NCBI RefSeq assembly: GCF_000153725.1
Contig: NZ_DS022277.1
Span: 157,342 to 221,341 of the forward strand
From: Salipiger bermudensis HTCC2601
GTDB taxonomy: Bacteria; Pseudomonadota; Alphaproteobacteria; Rhodobacterales; Rhodobacteraceae
Reading direction: 5' to 3'
Length of the DNA: 64,000 nucleotides
The translations under genes and the position numbers were made by a program. Below the pieces are notes generated by a model, which searched no databases, was not told the origin of the DNA, and saw nothing but the letters and a program-made list of their open reading frames with translations. Shown piece by piece: positions 24,996 to 34,235 of the stretch. Numbering within the stretch: position 1 is the first letter of the stretch; each line of letters opens with the position of its first letter.

Positions 24996-26059
24996 TGACC
25001 GCCGATGCCGCAAAAACCGCCCCGTCCGATCTGGCCTACGTGCCCTTCGTCTCGGTCGAGAACATGATGCGCCTCGTGCACCATGTCGGCATCGAGACCT
25101 TCCTCGAGGAGCTCGCGAGCCATATCGAGGCCGATTTCAAACGCTGGCCCGAGTTCGACAAGAGCCCGCGCGTCGCCTCGCACGTGCCCGGCGGCGTGAT
25201 CGAGCTGATGCCGACCGCCGACAACGCGCTTTATGGCTTCAAGTATGTCAACGGCCACCCCAAGAACACCCGCACCGGCCACCAGACCGTGACCGCCTTC
25301 GGCGTGCTCTCGGAGGTCGCCACCGGCTACCCTGTGCTGCTGACCGAGATGACGGTGCTGACCGCGCTGCGCACAGCGGCGACCTCGGCGCTGGTGGCAC
25401 GCCATCTCGCGCCGAAGGATGCCAGCGTCATGGCGATGATCGGCTGCGGCGCGCAATGCGAGTTCCAGGCCATGGCCTTCCGCGCGCTCTGCGGCATCAA
25501 CCGGCTGCGGCTCTACGACCTCGACCCGAAGGCTGTCGAGAAGGCCAGCCGCAACCTGACCGCGCAAGGCTTCGAGGTGACACGGTGCGGCTCGGGGCAG
25601 GAGGCGGTCGAGGGTGCGCAGGTGATCACCACCTGCACCGCAGACAAGCAATACGCCACCATCCTGACCGACAACATGGTCGGCGCGGGCCAGCACATCA
25701 ACGCCATCGGCGGCGACTGCCCCGGCAAAACGGAGCTGCACCGCGATATCCTGCTGCGCGCCGAGATCTTCGTCGAATACCCCGAGCAGACCCGCATCGA
25801 GGGCGAGATCCAGGCGCTCGACCCGGACCACCCGGTCACCGAGCTCTGGCAGGTGATGCGGGGCGAGACGCCGGGGCGGCGGGATGCGAAGCAGATCACG
25901 CTCTTCGACAGCGTGGGGTTCGCGATCGAGGATTTCTCCGCCCTGCGCTACGTGCGTGACAAGGTGCAGGGCACGTCGTTTGCCGAGCCGCTCGACATGC
26001 TGGCCGACCCGGACGACCCGCGCGACCTCTTCGGGATGCTCACCCGCTCCGCCGGGTGA
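24995..26059 (+). CDS. Ornithine cyclodeaminase
   Basis: A 354-residue NAD-dependent enzyme of the OCD/mu-crystallin family. It has the substrate-binding segment YGFKYVNGHPKNT (with Lys), LTEMTVLTALRTAATSALVA, and a Rossmann motif MIGCGAQCEFQAMAF near 150. GGDCPGKTELHRDIL is characteristic of genuine ornithine cyclodeaminases. It converts ornithine to proline and ammonia. ATG 24995 is fused to the arginase stop. A hairpin 20 bp downstream (26080-26098) probably ends the transcript. Confidence 0.93.
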   Translation: MTADAAKTAPSDLAYVPFVSVENMMRLVHHVGIETFLEELASHIEADFKRWPEFDKSPRVASHVPGGVIELMPTADNALYGFKYVNGHPKNTRTGHQTVTAFGVLSEVATGYPVLLTEMTVLTALRTAATSALVARHLAPKDASVMAMIGCGAQCEFQAMAFRALCGINRLRLYDLDPKAVEKASRNLTAQGFEVTRCGSGQEAVEGAQVITTCTADKQYATILTDNMVGAGQHINAIGGDCPGKTELHRDILLRAEIFVEYPEQTRIEGEIQALDPDHPVTELWQVMRGETPGRRDAKQITLFDSVGFAIEDFSALRYVRDKVQGTSFAEPLDMLADPDDPRDLFGMLTRSAG

Positions 26060-26079
26060 GCAGCGCCATGCCACGCTCC

Positions 26080-26098
26080 GGGCCGGAACGACCGGCCC
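26080..26098 (+). terminator. Hairpin after arginase operon
   Basis: GGGCCGG (26080-26086) and CCGGCCC (26092-26098) form a 7-bp stem with loop AACGA, 20 bp after the cyclodeaminase stop. No U-tract. Confidence 0.5.
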
Positions 26099-26178
26099 GA
26101 CGCCCATCCTGAAAGCCGGCGGGACCGGGCATCGCCTGCCGCCCCGTCGCGCCAAGGTGGGCCCGCATTCCACGCAGC

Positions 26179-26207
26179 TTGACACGCCCCGTGCGCTCGC
26201 AGAGATT
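26179..26207 (+). promoter_or_regulatory. Possible promoter of the siderophore locus
   Basis: TTGACA at 26179-26184 is a perfect -35 hexamer. A 17-bp spacer leads to GAGATT (26202-26207), a weak -10. It lies 116 bp upstream of the SIP gene. Confidence 0.35.
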
Positions 26208-26322
26208 GCGCGCAGCAAGGCATGCGCCCAGCCGGACCGAGACGGTCCCCCTCCCCCGACATTCTCGCCGCAGACGGCCTGCTCGTGGCCCGCATATCGG
26301 CGTTTGACCCGACAAGGTTCCC

Positions 26323-27321
26323 ATGCAGCGCGCCGATGCCACGCTCGAAATCGACAGCACCACCGCCATCGCGACCTTCCGAAACTATGCCGCCGATGCC
26401 GGCCGGCCGGTGTCCGACCACGGCGAGAGCATCACCGTCGCGCTTCCTCGCGGATCCCTGACCGTGATGCCAGACGGCGCTGGCACGCGGCTGCGGATCG
26501 AGAGCCCGGACGCGGTCGCGCTGCAGCTTGCGCGCGACCTGCTGGTCTCGAAGCTGGCCTTGCAGGGCGTGGTGCCGCGCTGGCAGGAGGATCTGGCGGG
26601 TCGTCAACCCGGCAACCAGTCGCGCGCCACGGTGCTCGCGGCGCGGCGGCTGTCTCCGAATTACAGCCGCGTGGTGATCGAGGGACCGGATCTGGCGCGG
26701 TTCGCCGAAGCCGGGCTGCATTTTCGCCTGCTCTTCGGACCCGAGGGCGGCGGCTGGCCCGAGACCGACGCGGGCGGCGCCACGCGCTGGCCCGGCGGCA
26801 TGACCGCCTGGCATCGCCCGGTCTACACCACGCGCGCCATCGAGGTATCGGGCGCTGCCGCGCGCATCACCTTCGACGTCTTCCGCCATGCGGGCGGTCG
26901 GGTGACCGAGTGGTGTGACCGGGTCGCGCCGGGCGCCGAGATTGCCATGACCGGCCCCGGCGGCGGCGGCCTGCCCGAAATGGCCGGCTGGATGGGGCTT
27001 GTCGGCGACGAGACTGCGCTGCCGGTGATGATCCGCATCCTCGAGGCGATGCCTGACAACACCCGTGGCGAGGCGGTGCTCTTCGTGCCCGATGCCGCCG
27101 ACATCCAGAGCGTGAGGCATCCCGAGGGCGTCTCGTTGCGCTGGGTTCTGCGCGGCGGTGACGAGACCCCGCTCGCGGCCCTGAAGACGCTGAACGTGCC
27201 AGCGCAGGATCGCTATGTCTTCTTCGCGGGGGAGAAGGCGCAGGCGCTGGCGGCGCGGGCTTGGCTGCCGGAACAGGGGTTGAAGAAGGGCGAATTCATC
27301 TCCGCCGCCTACTGGTCCTGA
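26323..27321 (+). CDS. DUF2218-SIP fusion: siderophore-interacting ferric reductase
   Basis: A 332-residue protein. Residues 3-85 match DUF2218, often found next to or fused with siderophore reductases. From about 100 there is a SIP/ViuB-type flavoreductase: an FAD-binding barrel (RPVYTTRAIEV, the RxYT-type flavin motif, and TGPGGGGLPE) and a C-terminal NAD(P)H domain ending KGEFISAAYW, the SIP signature. It would reduce ferric siderophore in the cytoplasm to release iron. First gene of the siderophore locus, followed by a 10-bp hairpin and the AraC gene. Confidence 0.9.
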   Translation: MQRADATLEIDSTTAIATFRNYAADAGRPVSDHGESITVALPRGSLTVMPDGAGTRLRIESPDAVALQLARDLLVSKLALQGVVPRWQEDLAGRQPGNQSRATVLAARRLSPNYSRVVIEGPDLARFAEAGLHFRLLFGPEGGGWPETDAGGATRWPGGMTAWHRPVYTTRAIEVSGAAARITFDVFRHAGGRVTEWCDRVAPGAEIAMTGPGGGGLPEMAGWMGLVGDETALPVMIRILEAMPDNTRGEAVLFVPDAADIQSVRHPEGVSLRWVLRGGDETPLAALKTLNVPAQDRYVFFAGEKAQALAARAWLPEQGLKKGEFISAAYWS

Positions 27322-27346
27322 GACCTGCGCGCCGAACGCCCGGATC

Positions 27347-27392
27347 CCGCGCCCCGGTTCCTGGACGAAGCACCGGGCGACGCGGGGCGCGG
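27347..27392 (+). terminator. Long-stem hairpin after SIP gene
   Basis: CCGCGCCCCG (27347-27356) pairs with CGGGGCGCGG (27383-27392) over 10 bp, enclosing 26 nt. It lies 26 bp after the SIP stop. It may end or attenuate the SIP transcript before the AraC gene. Confidence 0.45.
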
Positions 27393-27569
27393 TGTCCGAC
27401 CCGCCCGTCTCGCTGCTGCCCCTGTCGGGCAAGCTTTCGGCACAGGCGGCACGACAGGCCGCGCCCCTTAATTGACTATTCCTGTCAGAAATGCGACTCT
27501 TCCAGCGCTCAGCAAGCCGGAGGACGGCCCGCCAGGCTGCCCTCCGCCCTTTCTGTCGAGCGTTCCCCG

Positions 27570-28475
27570 ATGACCTTCATGCCCCGCATGACCGCCGAAA
27601 CCCGTGCCATCCGCACCTTGCGCCCGCTCAGCTGGCGGCGCTGGCCGGGGGTGATCGCGGATGTCTGGCACGTGCACGGAGAGGCCGGCGGCGGCGGGTT
27701 CTACAGCGCCCCGGATCCAAGGCTGGTGGTGTTTCTCGGCAGTGGCGAGGGGCTTCACCTGCGCACCGAGGATGGCAGCCCGTGGCAGAGCGATGTCTCG
27801 GTGATGTACGTGCCCGCGCATGTGCCACTGTGGAGCCGCTTCGACACGGGCGGGGATCACGCGCATCTCGACCTGCATCTCGATGCGGGCCCTCTTCAGC
27901 AGCGCCTTCGCGGCCAGCCGCGAGAGGCGCTGACACGCCCCCGCCTTGCCGGCACCACACCCCGCATCGAAACGCTCGCAAGGATGATCGCGGACGAGGT
28001 CGAGCGCCCGGGCCGGCCCGACATCTCGAGTGACGGCCTGCTCTCGGCGCTGCTTTCGGAGGTGCTCGACCTCGGGCCGCCCACCCCGGGCGGCGAGCGC
28101 GGTGGCCTGCCTCCTCACCTTCTCCAGCGGCTCGAGACTCACGCCCGCGCGGCGCTGCACCGTCGCATCCCCAGCGCCGAACTGGCCGAGGTGGCTGGGC
28201 TGTCGGAAAGCTGGCTCACCCGGGGCTTCCGCGCCAGCCGCGGACAAACGCCGCAGAAATGGCTGATGGCGCTGCGACTCGAGGCCGCCGGGGCGATGAT
28301 GCCCGACCCGAAGATCAGCCTCGCCGAGATCGCCGCCGCATGCGGCTTTGCCGATCAGGCCCACCTCACACGCGCCTTCCGGGCCCGGCATGGCGAAACG
28401 CCGGGAGAATGGAGACGCAGAAGATTTGTCCCGGATGCTTCAAAGCCCGCCGGTCCTGTACAAGCGGCACGATAA
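27570..28475 (+). CDS. AraC-family regulator of the siderophore locus
   Basis: A 301-residue regulator with an N-terminal cupin-like sensor domain (about 15-130) and two C-terminal HTH motifs (about 190-290; SAELAEVAGLSESWLTRGFRASRGQTPQKW, then SLAEIAAACGFADQAHLTRAFRARHGETPGEWRR). AraC regulators beside TonB receptors commonly sense the cognate ferric siderophore (PchR/AlcR type), which I infer here. ATG 27570 is the best-placed start; ATG 27579 is an alternative. Same strand as, and 49 bp upstream of, the receptor gene. Confidence 0.88.
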   Translation: MTFMPRMTAETRAIRTLRPLSWRRWPGVIADVWHVHGEAGGGGFYSAPDPRLVVFLGSGEGLHLRTEDGSPWQSDVSVMYVPAHVPLWSRFDTGGDHAHLDLHLDAGPLQQRLRGQPREALTRPRLAGTTPRIETLARMIADEVERPGRPDISSDGLLSALLSEVLDLGPPTPGGERGGLPPHLLQRLETHARAALHRRIPSAELAEVAGLSESWLTRGFRASRGQTPQKWLMALRLEAAGAMMPDPKISLAEIAAACGFADQAHLTRAFRARHGETPGEWRRRRFVPDASKPAGPVQAAR

Positions 28476-28524
28476 TATCTGATCTATTTGATCGGGAAAT
28501 GCCAACAACCCTCCGGACAGTGAC
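28476..28524 (+). promoter_or_regulatory. Short AraC-receptor gap with a near iron-box
   Basis: The 49-bp gap is AT-rich and includes TGATCTATTTGATCG, one base away from the TGA-N9-TCA pattern known for RirA-type iron boxes in alphaproteobacteria. The match is imperfect, so iron control is only a suggestion. Confidence 0.25.
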
Positions 28525-30639
28525 ATGACCCTTCCCCATCGTGCCGCCCTTGCCGCTGGCGCAAGCCTCTTGGCGCTGGCCACCGCCGCCTCGGCGCAGT
28601 CGACCGCTGACCTCTACGACCTCGGCACGCTGGTGGTCGACGGCTCTGCCGATCCCTCCGATCCGGTGCCGGGCTACGTCGCCACCACCGCCGCCACCGC
28701 CACCAAGACCGGCACGCCGATCCTCGAGACGCAGCAGTCGATCTCGGTCATCACCGGCGAGCAGATCGAGGATCAGGGCGCCACCACGCTGGGCGACACG
28801 CTGGGCTACACCGCCGGCCTGACGGCGCAGCCCTACGGCACCGACCCGCGCTTCGACGCGCCGACGATCCGCGGCTTCGACGGGTCGGATGCGCAGTATC
28901 TCAACGGCCTGCGCCTGATCCGCGACCTCGGCGCGCCGGCCTTCGAGATCTACTCGCTCGAGCGGGTCGAGGTGCTCAAGGGCCCGTCCTCGGCGCTTTA
29001 CGGTGCCGGCATTCCGGGTGGCGTGATCAACCAGATCCAGAAGCGGGCGCAATTCCTCAGCTTCGGCGAGCTTGGCGTGGGCGTCGGGGACCCCAAGGCC
29101 ACCGAGGGCTTCGTCGACTACAACCACGCCTTCTCCGACACCTTTGCCGCCCGCATCACCGCGGTGGCCCGCGACAGCGAGGAGGATGTCGAGGAGCTGA
29201 CCAACGAGCGCAAGTATATCGGCCTCGCCACCCGCTGGGCGCCGACCGCCGCCACCCAGATCGAATTCCTCGGCTCGTGGCTGAAGGACAGCCCGATCAC
29301 GCCCGCGGGCGTGCCCTACGGCCTTGTCGACAAGGTCGATGACGACGATCTGCGCAGCTTCTATGCCGGCGATCCGAGCGACGATGACAGCGAGCGCGAG
29401 ATGCTCAACCTCGGCTTCTCGGCGCATCAGGAGATCAACGCCGACTGGTCGGTCGATGCAAATTTCCGCTACCAGAAATTCGACTGGGACTACACCGGCT
29501 TCTACGTCAACAGCGTCGATGCCGATCGCGATACCATCAGCCGTGGGGCCAACGACACCTCCGAGGACAGCTACACCCAGAACCTCGACCTGCGCCTTAA
29601 CGGCCATTTCGACACCGGCGCCGTGGCGCACAGGGTTGTCGTCGGCCTTGATGCCCGGCGCTACGGGGTCGAGAGCGAGACCGGCTTCCGCTATGCCGAC
29701 CCGATCAGCTATTCCGACCCCAGCTATGACGGCGCCAATCTCAGCGATGCGTGGTATGTCTCCGCCGACGACCTGACGCTCGAGCAGATCGGCCTCTACG
29801 CGCAGGACGAGATGTCGTTCGGCAACTGGCGCGCCAGCCTCGCGCTGCGCCACGACTGGACCAGCCAGACCGGCAGCACCTACACCAATTTCGCCGGGAC
29901 CTCCCCGGTGGATCAGGAAGACGAGGCCACCACCGGCCGCGCCGGCATCTCCTATGTCTTCGACAACGGCCTCGCGCCCTACCTGAGCTATGCCACCTCG
30001 TTCGACCCCGAGATCGGCACCGACAACAGCGGCAGCGCCTTCGAGCCGACCCGCGGGCGGCAGTGGGAAGCCGGGGTGAAGTACCAGCCGCTCGGCTTCG
30101 ACGGCTTCTTCTCGGCGGCGGTCTACAACCTCCGGCAGGAGAACGTGCTCTCGGCCTATACCGACGCCAACGGCATCGGCGATTACCGGCAGGAGGGCGA
30201 GGTTCTGTCGCGCGGCATCGAGCTGGAAGGCTCCGCCGATCTGGCGCAGGGCTGGAACATCCGCGGCCAGTACAGCTGGAACGACACCAAGGTGCTGAGC
30301 GGCGACAATGACGGCAAGTTGCTGGCCAATGCCCCCGCGCACAACGCGAGCCTGTGGCTGAACTACCAGTTCGCCTCTGCCAGCGCGCTTGACGGGCTGC
30401 AGCTCGGCGGTGGCGTGCGCTACATCGGCGAGCGCTATGGCGATGCGGCCAACAGCTATGATCTCGAGGACGTGACGCTGGTCGACCTTCAGGCCTCCTA
30501 CGCGATCACCGAGGATCTCGGCATGTCGGTCAACGTGTCGAACCTCTTCGACGAGGCCTATGTCGCCAATTGCGGCTCCTTCGGCTGCTACTACGGCGAT
30601 GGACGCACCGTGCAGGCCCGCCTGACCTGGAAGTGGTAA
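28525..30639 (+). CDS. TonB-dependent ferric siderophore receptor (FhuA-like)
   Basis: A 704-residue outer-membrane receptor. A signal peptide ends near AQS (residues 24-26), and the likely TonB box is DLGTLVVDG (31-39). The plug domain has QQSISVITGEQIEDQG and RVEVLKGPSSALYGAGIPGGVIN; a 22-strand barrel follows with the C-terminal terminal-aromatic W at the end. The near-terminal NCGSFGCYYGDGRTV motif is typical of hydroxamate receptors of the FhuA/FoxA group. Heads the uptake operon with FhuD-, FhuB- and FhuC-like genes. Confidence 0.93.
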   Translation: MTLPHRAALAAGASLLALATAASAQSTADLYDLGTLVVDGSADPSDPVPGYVATTAATATKTGTPILETQQSISVITGEQIEDQGATTLGDTLGYTAGLTAQPYGTDPRFDAPTIRGFDGSDAQYLNGLRLIRDLGAPAFEIYSLERVEVLKGPSSALYGAGIPGGVINQIQKRAQFLSFGELGVGVGDPKATEGFVDYNHAFSDTFAARITAVARDSEEDVEELTNERKYIGLATRWAPTAATQIEFLGSWLKDSPITPAGVPYGLVDKVDDDDLRSFYAGDPSDDDSEREMLNLGFSAHQEINADWSVDANFRYQKFDWDYTGFYVNSVDADRDTISRGANDTSEDSYTQNLDLRLNGHFDTGAVAHRVVVGLDARRYGVESETGFRYADPISYSDPSYDGANLSDAWYVSADDLTLEQIGLYAQDEMSFGNWRASLALRHDWTSQTGSTYTNFAGTSPVDQEDEATTGRAGISYVFDNGLAPYLSYATSFDPEIGTDNSGSAFEPTRGRQWEAGVKYQPLGFDGFFSAAVYNLRQENVLSAYTDANGIGDYRQEGEVLSRGIELEGSADLAQGWNIRGQYSWNDTKVLSGDNDGKLLANAPAHNASLWLNYQFASASALDGLQLGGGVRYIGERYGDAANSYDLEDVTLVDLQASYAITEDLGMSVNVSNLFDEAYVANCGSFGCYYGDGRTVQARLTWKW

Positions 30640-31523
30640 GCTCTCGCACAAGACACCTGAAGCGCCGCGCTCTCCTGCGCGGCGCTTTGTCGTCGCTGGC
30701 CCTCGCCGCGACGCCCGGCCTTTCGGCTGGCGGGGAGGCGCGCGTCGCGGCGATCGACTGGGCGATGCTCGAGACGGCGCTGGCGCTCGGGGTGACGCCG
30801 GTCGCGGCCTGCGAGCTGATCCGCTTCCGCGCCGACGCCATCGAGCCGGAGGTGCCCGAGAGCGTCACCGACCTCGGCCTGCGTGGGTCTCCGAATTTCG
30901 AGCTGCTTCAGCTCACCCGGCCGACGCTGATCCTGACTTCGCCATGGTACGCCCAGATCGCGCCGCGGCTCGAGGCGATTGCGCCGGTGTTCTCGCACGC
31001 GGTCTACACCGGTGAGCCGCCCTTCCCGCTGGCCGTCGCCGGGATGCACGCGCTGGCCGAACGGCTGGGCCGCGAGGCGGCAGCGCGCGCGGCAGAACGT
31101 GCCGCGATGCAAACGCTTGAAAGCCTGCGCGCCCGTCTGGCGCCGCTGCGTGCGCGCCCGGTCTATATCGTCCAGATCGGCGACGCGCGGCACTTTCGCG
31201 CCTTCGGCCCCGACAGCATGTTCGGCAATGTCGCCGCGTTGCTCGGCCTCGAGAACGCGTGGACCGCGCCGACCGAGTTCAGCTTTGCCGCGCCCACCCC
31301 GCTCGAGCGGCTCGCCGCCCGGCCCGAGGCGCGTATCCTGTCGGTCGGACCCATCCCGCCGGGGGCAGCGCCGGGACTGCGCCGCTCGGTGCTGTGGAAT
31401 CGGCTCACGCCGGTGGCCGAGGACCGGTTCGAGGTCCTTCCGCCGGTCAACCCGTTCGGCGCGGTACCCGCCGCGCTGCGCTTTGCCCGGCTCGCCACCG
31501 AGGCGCTGGAGCGCATGGCATGA
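30633..31523 (+). CDS. fhuD: FhuD-like ferric siderophore periplasmic binding protein
   Basis: A 296-residue class III binding protein. A Tat-type start (HLKRRALLRGALSSLAL) precedes the mature domain; AAIDWAMLETALALGVTPVA and DLGLRGSPNFELLQLTRPTLIL are FhuD-type blocks. GTG 30633 overlaps the receptor stop and gives a normal length; ATG 30570 would overlap the receptor by 70 bp. No clear ribosome-binding site is seen, so coupling to the receptor gene is likely. It delivers ferric siderophore to FhuB. Confidence 0.82.
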   Translation: MVSSRTRHLKRRALLRGALSSLALAATPGLSAGGEARVAAIDWAMLETALALGVTPVAACELIRFRADAIEPEVPESVTDLGLRGSPNFELLQLTRPTLILTSPWYAQIAPRLEAIAPVFSHAVYTGEPPFPLAVAGMHALAERLGREAAARAAERAAMQTLESLRARLAPLRARPVYIVQIGDARHFRAFGPDSMFGNVAALLGLENAWTAPTEFSFAAPTPLERLAARPEARILSVGPIPPGAAPGLRRSVLWNRLTPVAEDRFEVLPPVNPFGAVPAALRFARLATEALERMA

Positions 31524-33457
31524 AGTTCGTCCTGCCGCTCGCCTTGCTGCTCTCGGCCCTGCTCTGGGCGCTGGCCGCGCCTTCGGGTCTGCCGGATCGG
31601 TTCGCGACCGAGGCGCTGAGCCTCGACGAATTGCTTATGCTCTATGGCCACATGCCGCGCGGGGCCATGGCGCTCGTCGCTGGGGGCTGTCTCGGGCTTT
31701 CGGGGGCGCTGTTGCAGGTGGTGCTGCGCAACCCGATCGCCGACCCTTCGACACTGGGCATCTCGTCCGGTGCGCAGTTGGCACTGGTGGCGGTGACGGT
31801 GCTCTTTCCGGGGTTACTTGGCTGGGGCCGCGCGCCGGTGGCATTGGCGGGCGCCGGCGCCGCGGCGGCGCTGGTCATGGGGATGGGCGCACTGCGTGGC
31901 TTCCACCCGGTGACCATGGTGATCGCTGGCATGCTGGTCTCGCTTTTCGCCTCGTCTTTCGCGGGCGCGCTGACGCTGGCGCAGGGTCAGTATCTGTTCT
32001 CGCTGGTGGTCTGGACCGGGGGCTCGCTGGTGCAGACCGGCTGGGGCCCGGTGCTGGCGCTTGCGCTGGTGCTGGCGCTTGGCGGCGGGCTCGCGGCGCT
32101 GATGGCGCGTCCGCTGTCGGTGCTCGGGCTCGAGGCCGAGAGCGCGCGCGCGCTCGGGCTTTCGGTGGGCCGGGTGCGGGCGCTGGCGGTGGTGCTGGCC
32201 TGCGTGCTGGCGGCGAGCGTCTCTGCCGCGGTGGGGCTGGTGGCCTTCGTGGGCCTCGCCGCCCCGGCGCTCGCCCGCGCGCTGGGAGCGCGCCGCCCGG
32301 GGCAGATCCTCGCGCTGGCACCGCTCACCGGCGCGGTGCTGCTGTCGCTGGTCGACGGGCTGGTGCTGACCGCCGCCGGCTACGGCACCGAGATGTTCCC
32401 GACCGGCGCCGTCACCGGCCTGATCGGCGGCCCGCTGCTGCTGTGGCTGCTGCCACGCCTGCGCGCCACGCCGCCCCCTGCCCCCGACGCGCACCTGCCA
32501 CGAAAGGCTCGCCCGCTGCGGCGCGTGGGGCTGATCGCCCTTGCGACGGTCGTGCTGCTAGGCCTGCTGCTGATGCTCGGCCGCACGCCCGACGGCTGGA
32601 GCCTGCTCGACCGCGAACGCCTCGCGCTGTTCCTGCCGAACCGCCTGCCACGGCTCGCCGGGGCCGCCGCCGCCGGGGGCCTGCTGGCGCTGGCCGGCGC
32701 GGCGCTACAGCGGCTGACGGCCAACCCGCTCGCCTCGCCGGAGGTTCTGGGCGTCTCGGGCGGGGCCGCGATCGGCTATGCCGGGGTGCTGTTCCTCGCC
32801 GCTGCGCCCTCGGCCGTCGCACTGACGTCCGGCGCGGCGCTTGGCGGGGCGCTGGCCATGGCGGTGCTCACCTGCGCCGTGCTGGGCCGCGACGCACGGC
32901 CCGAGCGCCTGCTTCTGGCCGGCGTCGCGGTCTCGTCGCTGGCCGCGGCGCTGCTGTCGATCCTGATGGCCGCCGGCACGATGAAGAGCTTTGCCGTGCT
33001 CGCGTGGCTCTCGGGCTCGGCCTCGGCGCTCACGGCATCCGGCGCGGCGCTGCTGGTCGCCCTGCTCGCCTTCGCCTGCGCGGCGGCGGTGCTGATGGCG
33101 CGCTGGCTCACCATCCTGCCGCTCGGCCCCGAGGTCGCCCGCGCGCTCGGCCTGCCGCTGCGTGGCGCCACGCTCTGTGTCGTCGCGCTTGCGGCGCTGG
33201 CCACCGGTGCGGCCACGGTGCTCGTCGGCCCGCTGAGCTTCGTCGGGCTGATGGCGCCGCACCTTGCCCGGCGCTGCGGGCTTGCGCAGGCGGTGCCGCA
33301 CCTGCTTGGCAGTGCCGCTCTCGGCGCGGCCCTCATGCTCGCCGCCGATTTCGGCGCCCGCATGGCGAGCTTTCCCTATGACCTGCCGCTCGGCCTCTTC
33401 GCGTCGCTTCTGGGCACGCCCTGGCTGATCTGGATGATGCTGAGGCGCCCGACATGA
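31520..33457 (+). CDS. fhuB: Fused ferric siderophore permease (FhuB-like)
   Basis: A 645-residue inner-membrane permease made of two homologous FecCD-type halves (about 1-320 and 335-645), as in E. coli FhuB (about 660). Each half has the GxLGLSGALLQ/GLLALAGAALQ..NPLA(D/S)P..LG(I/V)S.GA motif and an FVGL..P helix (VAFVGLAAPALAR; LSFVGLMAPHLAR). ATG 31520 overlaps the fhuD stop, and its own stop overlaps fhuC, each by 4 bp. The double permease makes a single-chain channel. Confidence 0.95.
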   Translation: MKFVLPLALLLSALLWALAAPSGLPDRFATEALSLDELLMLYGHMPRGAMALVAGGCLGLSGALLQVVLRNPIADPSTLGISSGAQLALVAVTVLFPGLLGWGRAPVALAGAGAAAALVMGMGALRGFHPVTMVIAGMLVSLFASSFAGALTLAQGQYLFSLVVWTGGSLVQTGWGPVLALALVLALGGGLAALMARPLSVLGLEAESARALGLSVGRVRALAVVLACVLAASVSAAVGLVAFVGLAAPALARALGARRPGQILALAPLTGAVLLSLVDGLVLTAAGYGTEMFPTGAVTGLIGGPLLLWLLPRLRATPPPAPDAHLPRKARPLRRVGLIALATVVLLGLLLMLGRTPDGWSLLDRERLALFLPNRLPRLAGAAAAGGLLALAGAALQRLTANPLASPEVLGVSGGAAIGYAGVLFLAAAPSAVALTSGAALGGALAMAVLTCAVLGRDARPERLLLAGVAVSSLAAALLSILMAAGTMKSFAVLAWLSGSASALTASGAALLVALLAFACAAAVLMARWLTILPLGPEVARALGLPLRGATLCVVALAALATGAATVLVGPLSFVGLMAPHLARRCGLAQAVPHLLGSAALGAALMLAADFGARMASFPYDLPLGLFASLLGTPWLIWMMLRRPT

Positions 33458-34227
33458 CCGCGCTCTACACCCTTTCCGACGTGACCCTGACCGTGCCCGG
33501 CCGCACCTTGCTGCACGGGCTCGACCTGAGCCTGCCCTCTGGCAAGGTGACCGGGCTGATCGGGCACAACGGCTCGGGCAAATCGACGCTGCTGAAACTG
33601 CTCTCGCGCCAGACGCAGCCCACGCGGGGCAGCATCACTTTCGCAGAGCGTCCGCTGCCCGACTGGCCGACACGCGCGCTTGCCCGCCATCTCGCCTACC
33701 TGCCCCAGCATCCGCCCGCCGCCGAGGGGCTGAGCGTGCGCGAGCTGGCGGCCCTTGGGCGCTACCCTTGGCACGGCGCGCTTGGTCGTCCCGGCCCCGA
33801 GGACCGCAACGCCACCGATGCCGCCATCGCCGCCTGCGGACTCGACGGCCTTGCCGCGCGCCGCGTCGATACGCTCTCGGGCGGCGAGGCGCAGCGGGCG
33901 TGGCTTGCCATGCTGATCGCCCAGGAGGCCGGCACCCTGCTGCTCGACGAGCCGATCTCGGCGCTCGACATCGCGCATCAGGTCGAGGTCCTGACGCTGG
34001 TGCAGAGCCTCAGCCGCGCGCGCGGACGCTCCGTCGTGGTGGTGCTGCACGATCTCAACATGGCGGCACGCTATTGCGACCATATCGTCGCGCTCAAATC
34101 CGGGCGGCTGGTCTTCGAAGGCACTCCCGACGACCTGATGACCCCGGACCGTCTTCATGACATCTATGGCGCGCGCATGGAGGTCATGACCCGCGCCGAC
34201 GGCTCCCCCGTCGCCCTCCCCGTGTAA
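33454..34227 (+). CDS. fhuC: Ferric siderophore ABC ATPase (FhuC-like)
   Basis: The 257-residue ATPase energises FhuB. Walker A is GHNGSGKS (37-44), the Q-loop is in YLPQHPP, the signature is TLSGGEAQRAWLA, Walker B is LLLDEPISALD and the switch His lies in VLHDLNMAARYCD. It overlaps fhuB by 4 bp and lies 8 bp before the exporter-fold ABC gene. Confidence 0.95.
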   Translation: MTALYTLSDVTLTVPGRTLLHGLDLSLPSGKVTGLIGHNGSGKSTLLKLLSRQTQPTRGSITFAERPLPDWPTRALARHLAYLPQHPPAAEGLSVRELAALGRYPWHGALGRPGPEDRNATDAAIAACGLDGLAARRVDTLSGGEAQRAWLAMLIAQEAGTLLLDEPISALDIAHQVEVLTLVQSLSRARGRSVVVVLHDLNMAARYCDHIVALKSGRLVFEGTPDDLMTPDRLHDIYGARMEVMTRADGSPVALPV

Positions 34228-34235
34228 GGCCCAAA

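Noticed and set aside
28366-30651. 761-codon minus-strand frame opposite the siderophore receptor
   Set aside because: Antisense of a GC-rich gene; no recognisable domain, and the plus strand has signal peptide, plug and barrel features.
30979-33381. 800-codon plus-strand frame across fhuD-fhuB
   Set aside because: Alternative frame of the real genes, made of Arg/Ala/Gly repeats with no membrane or domain pattern.
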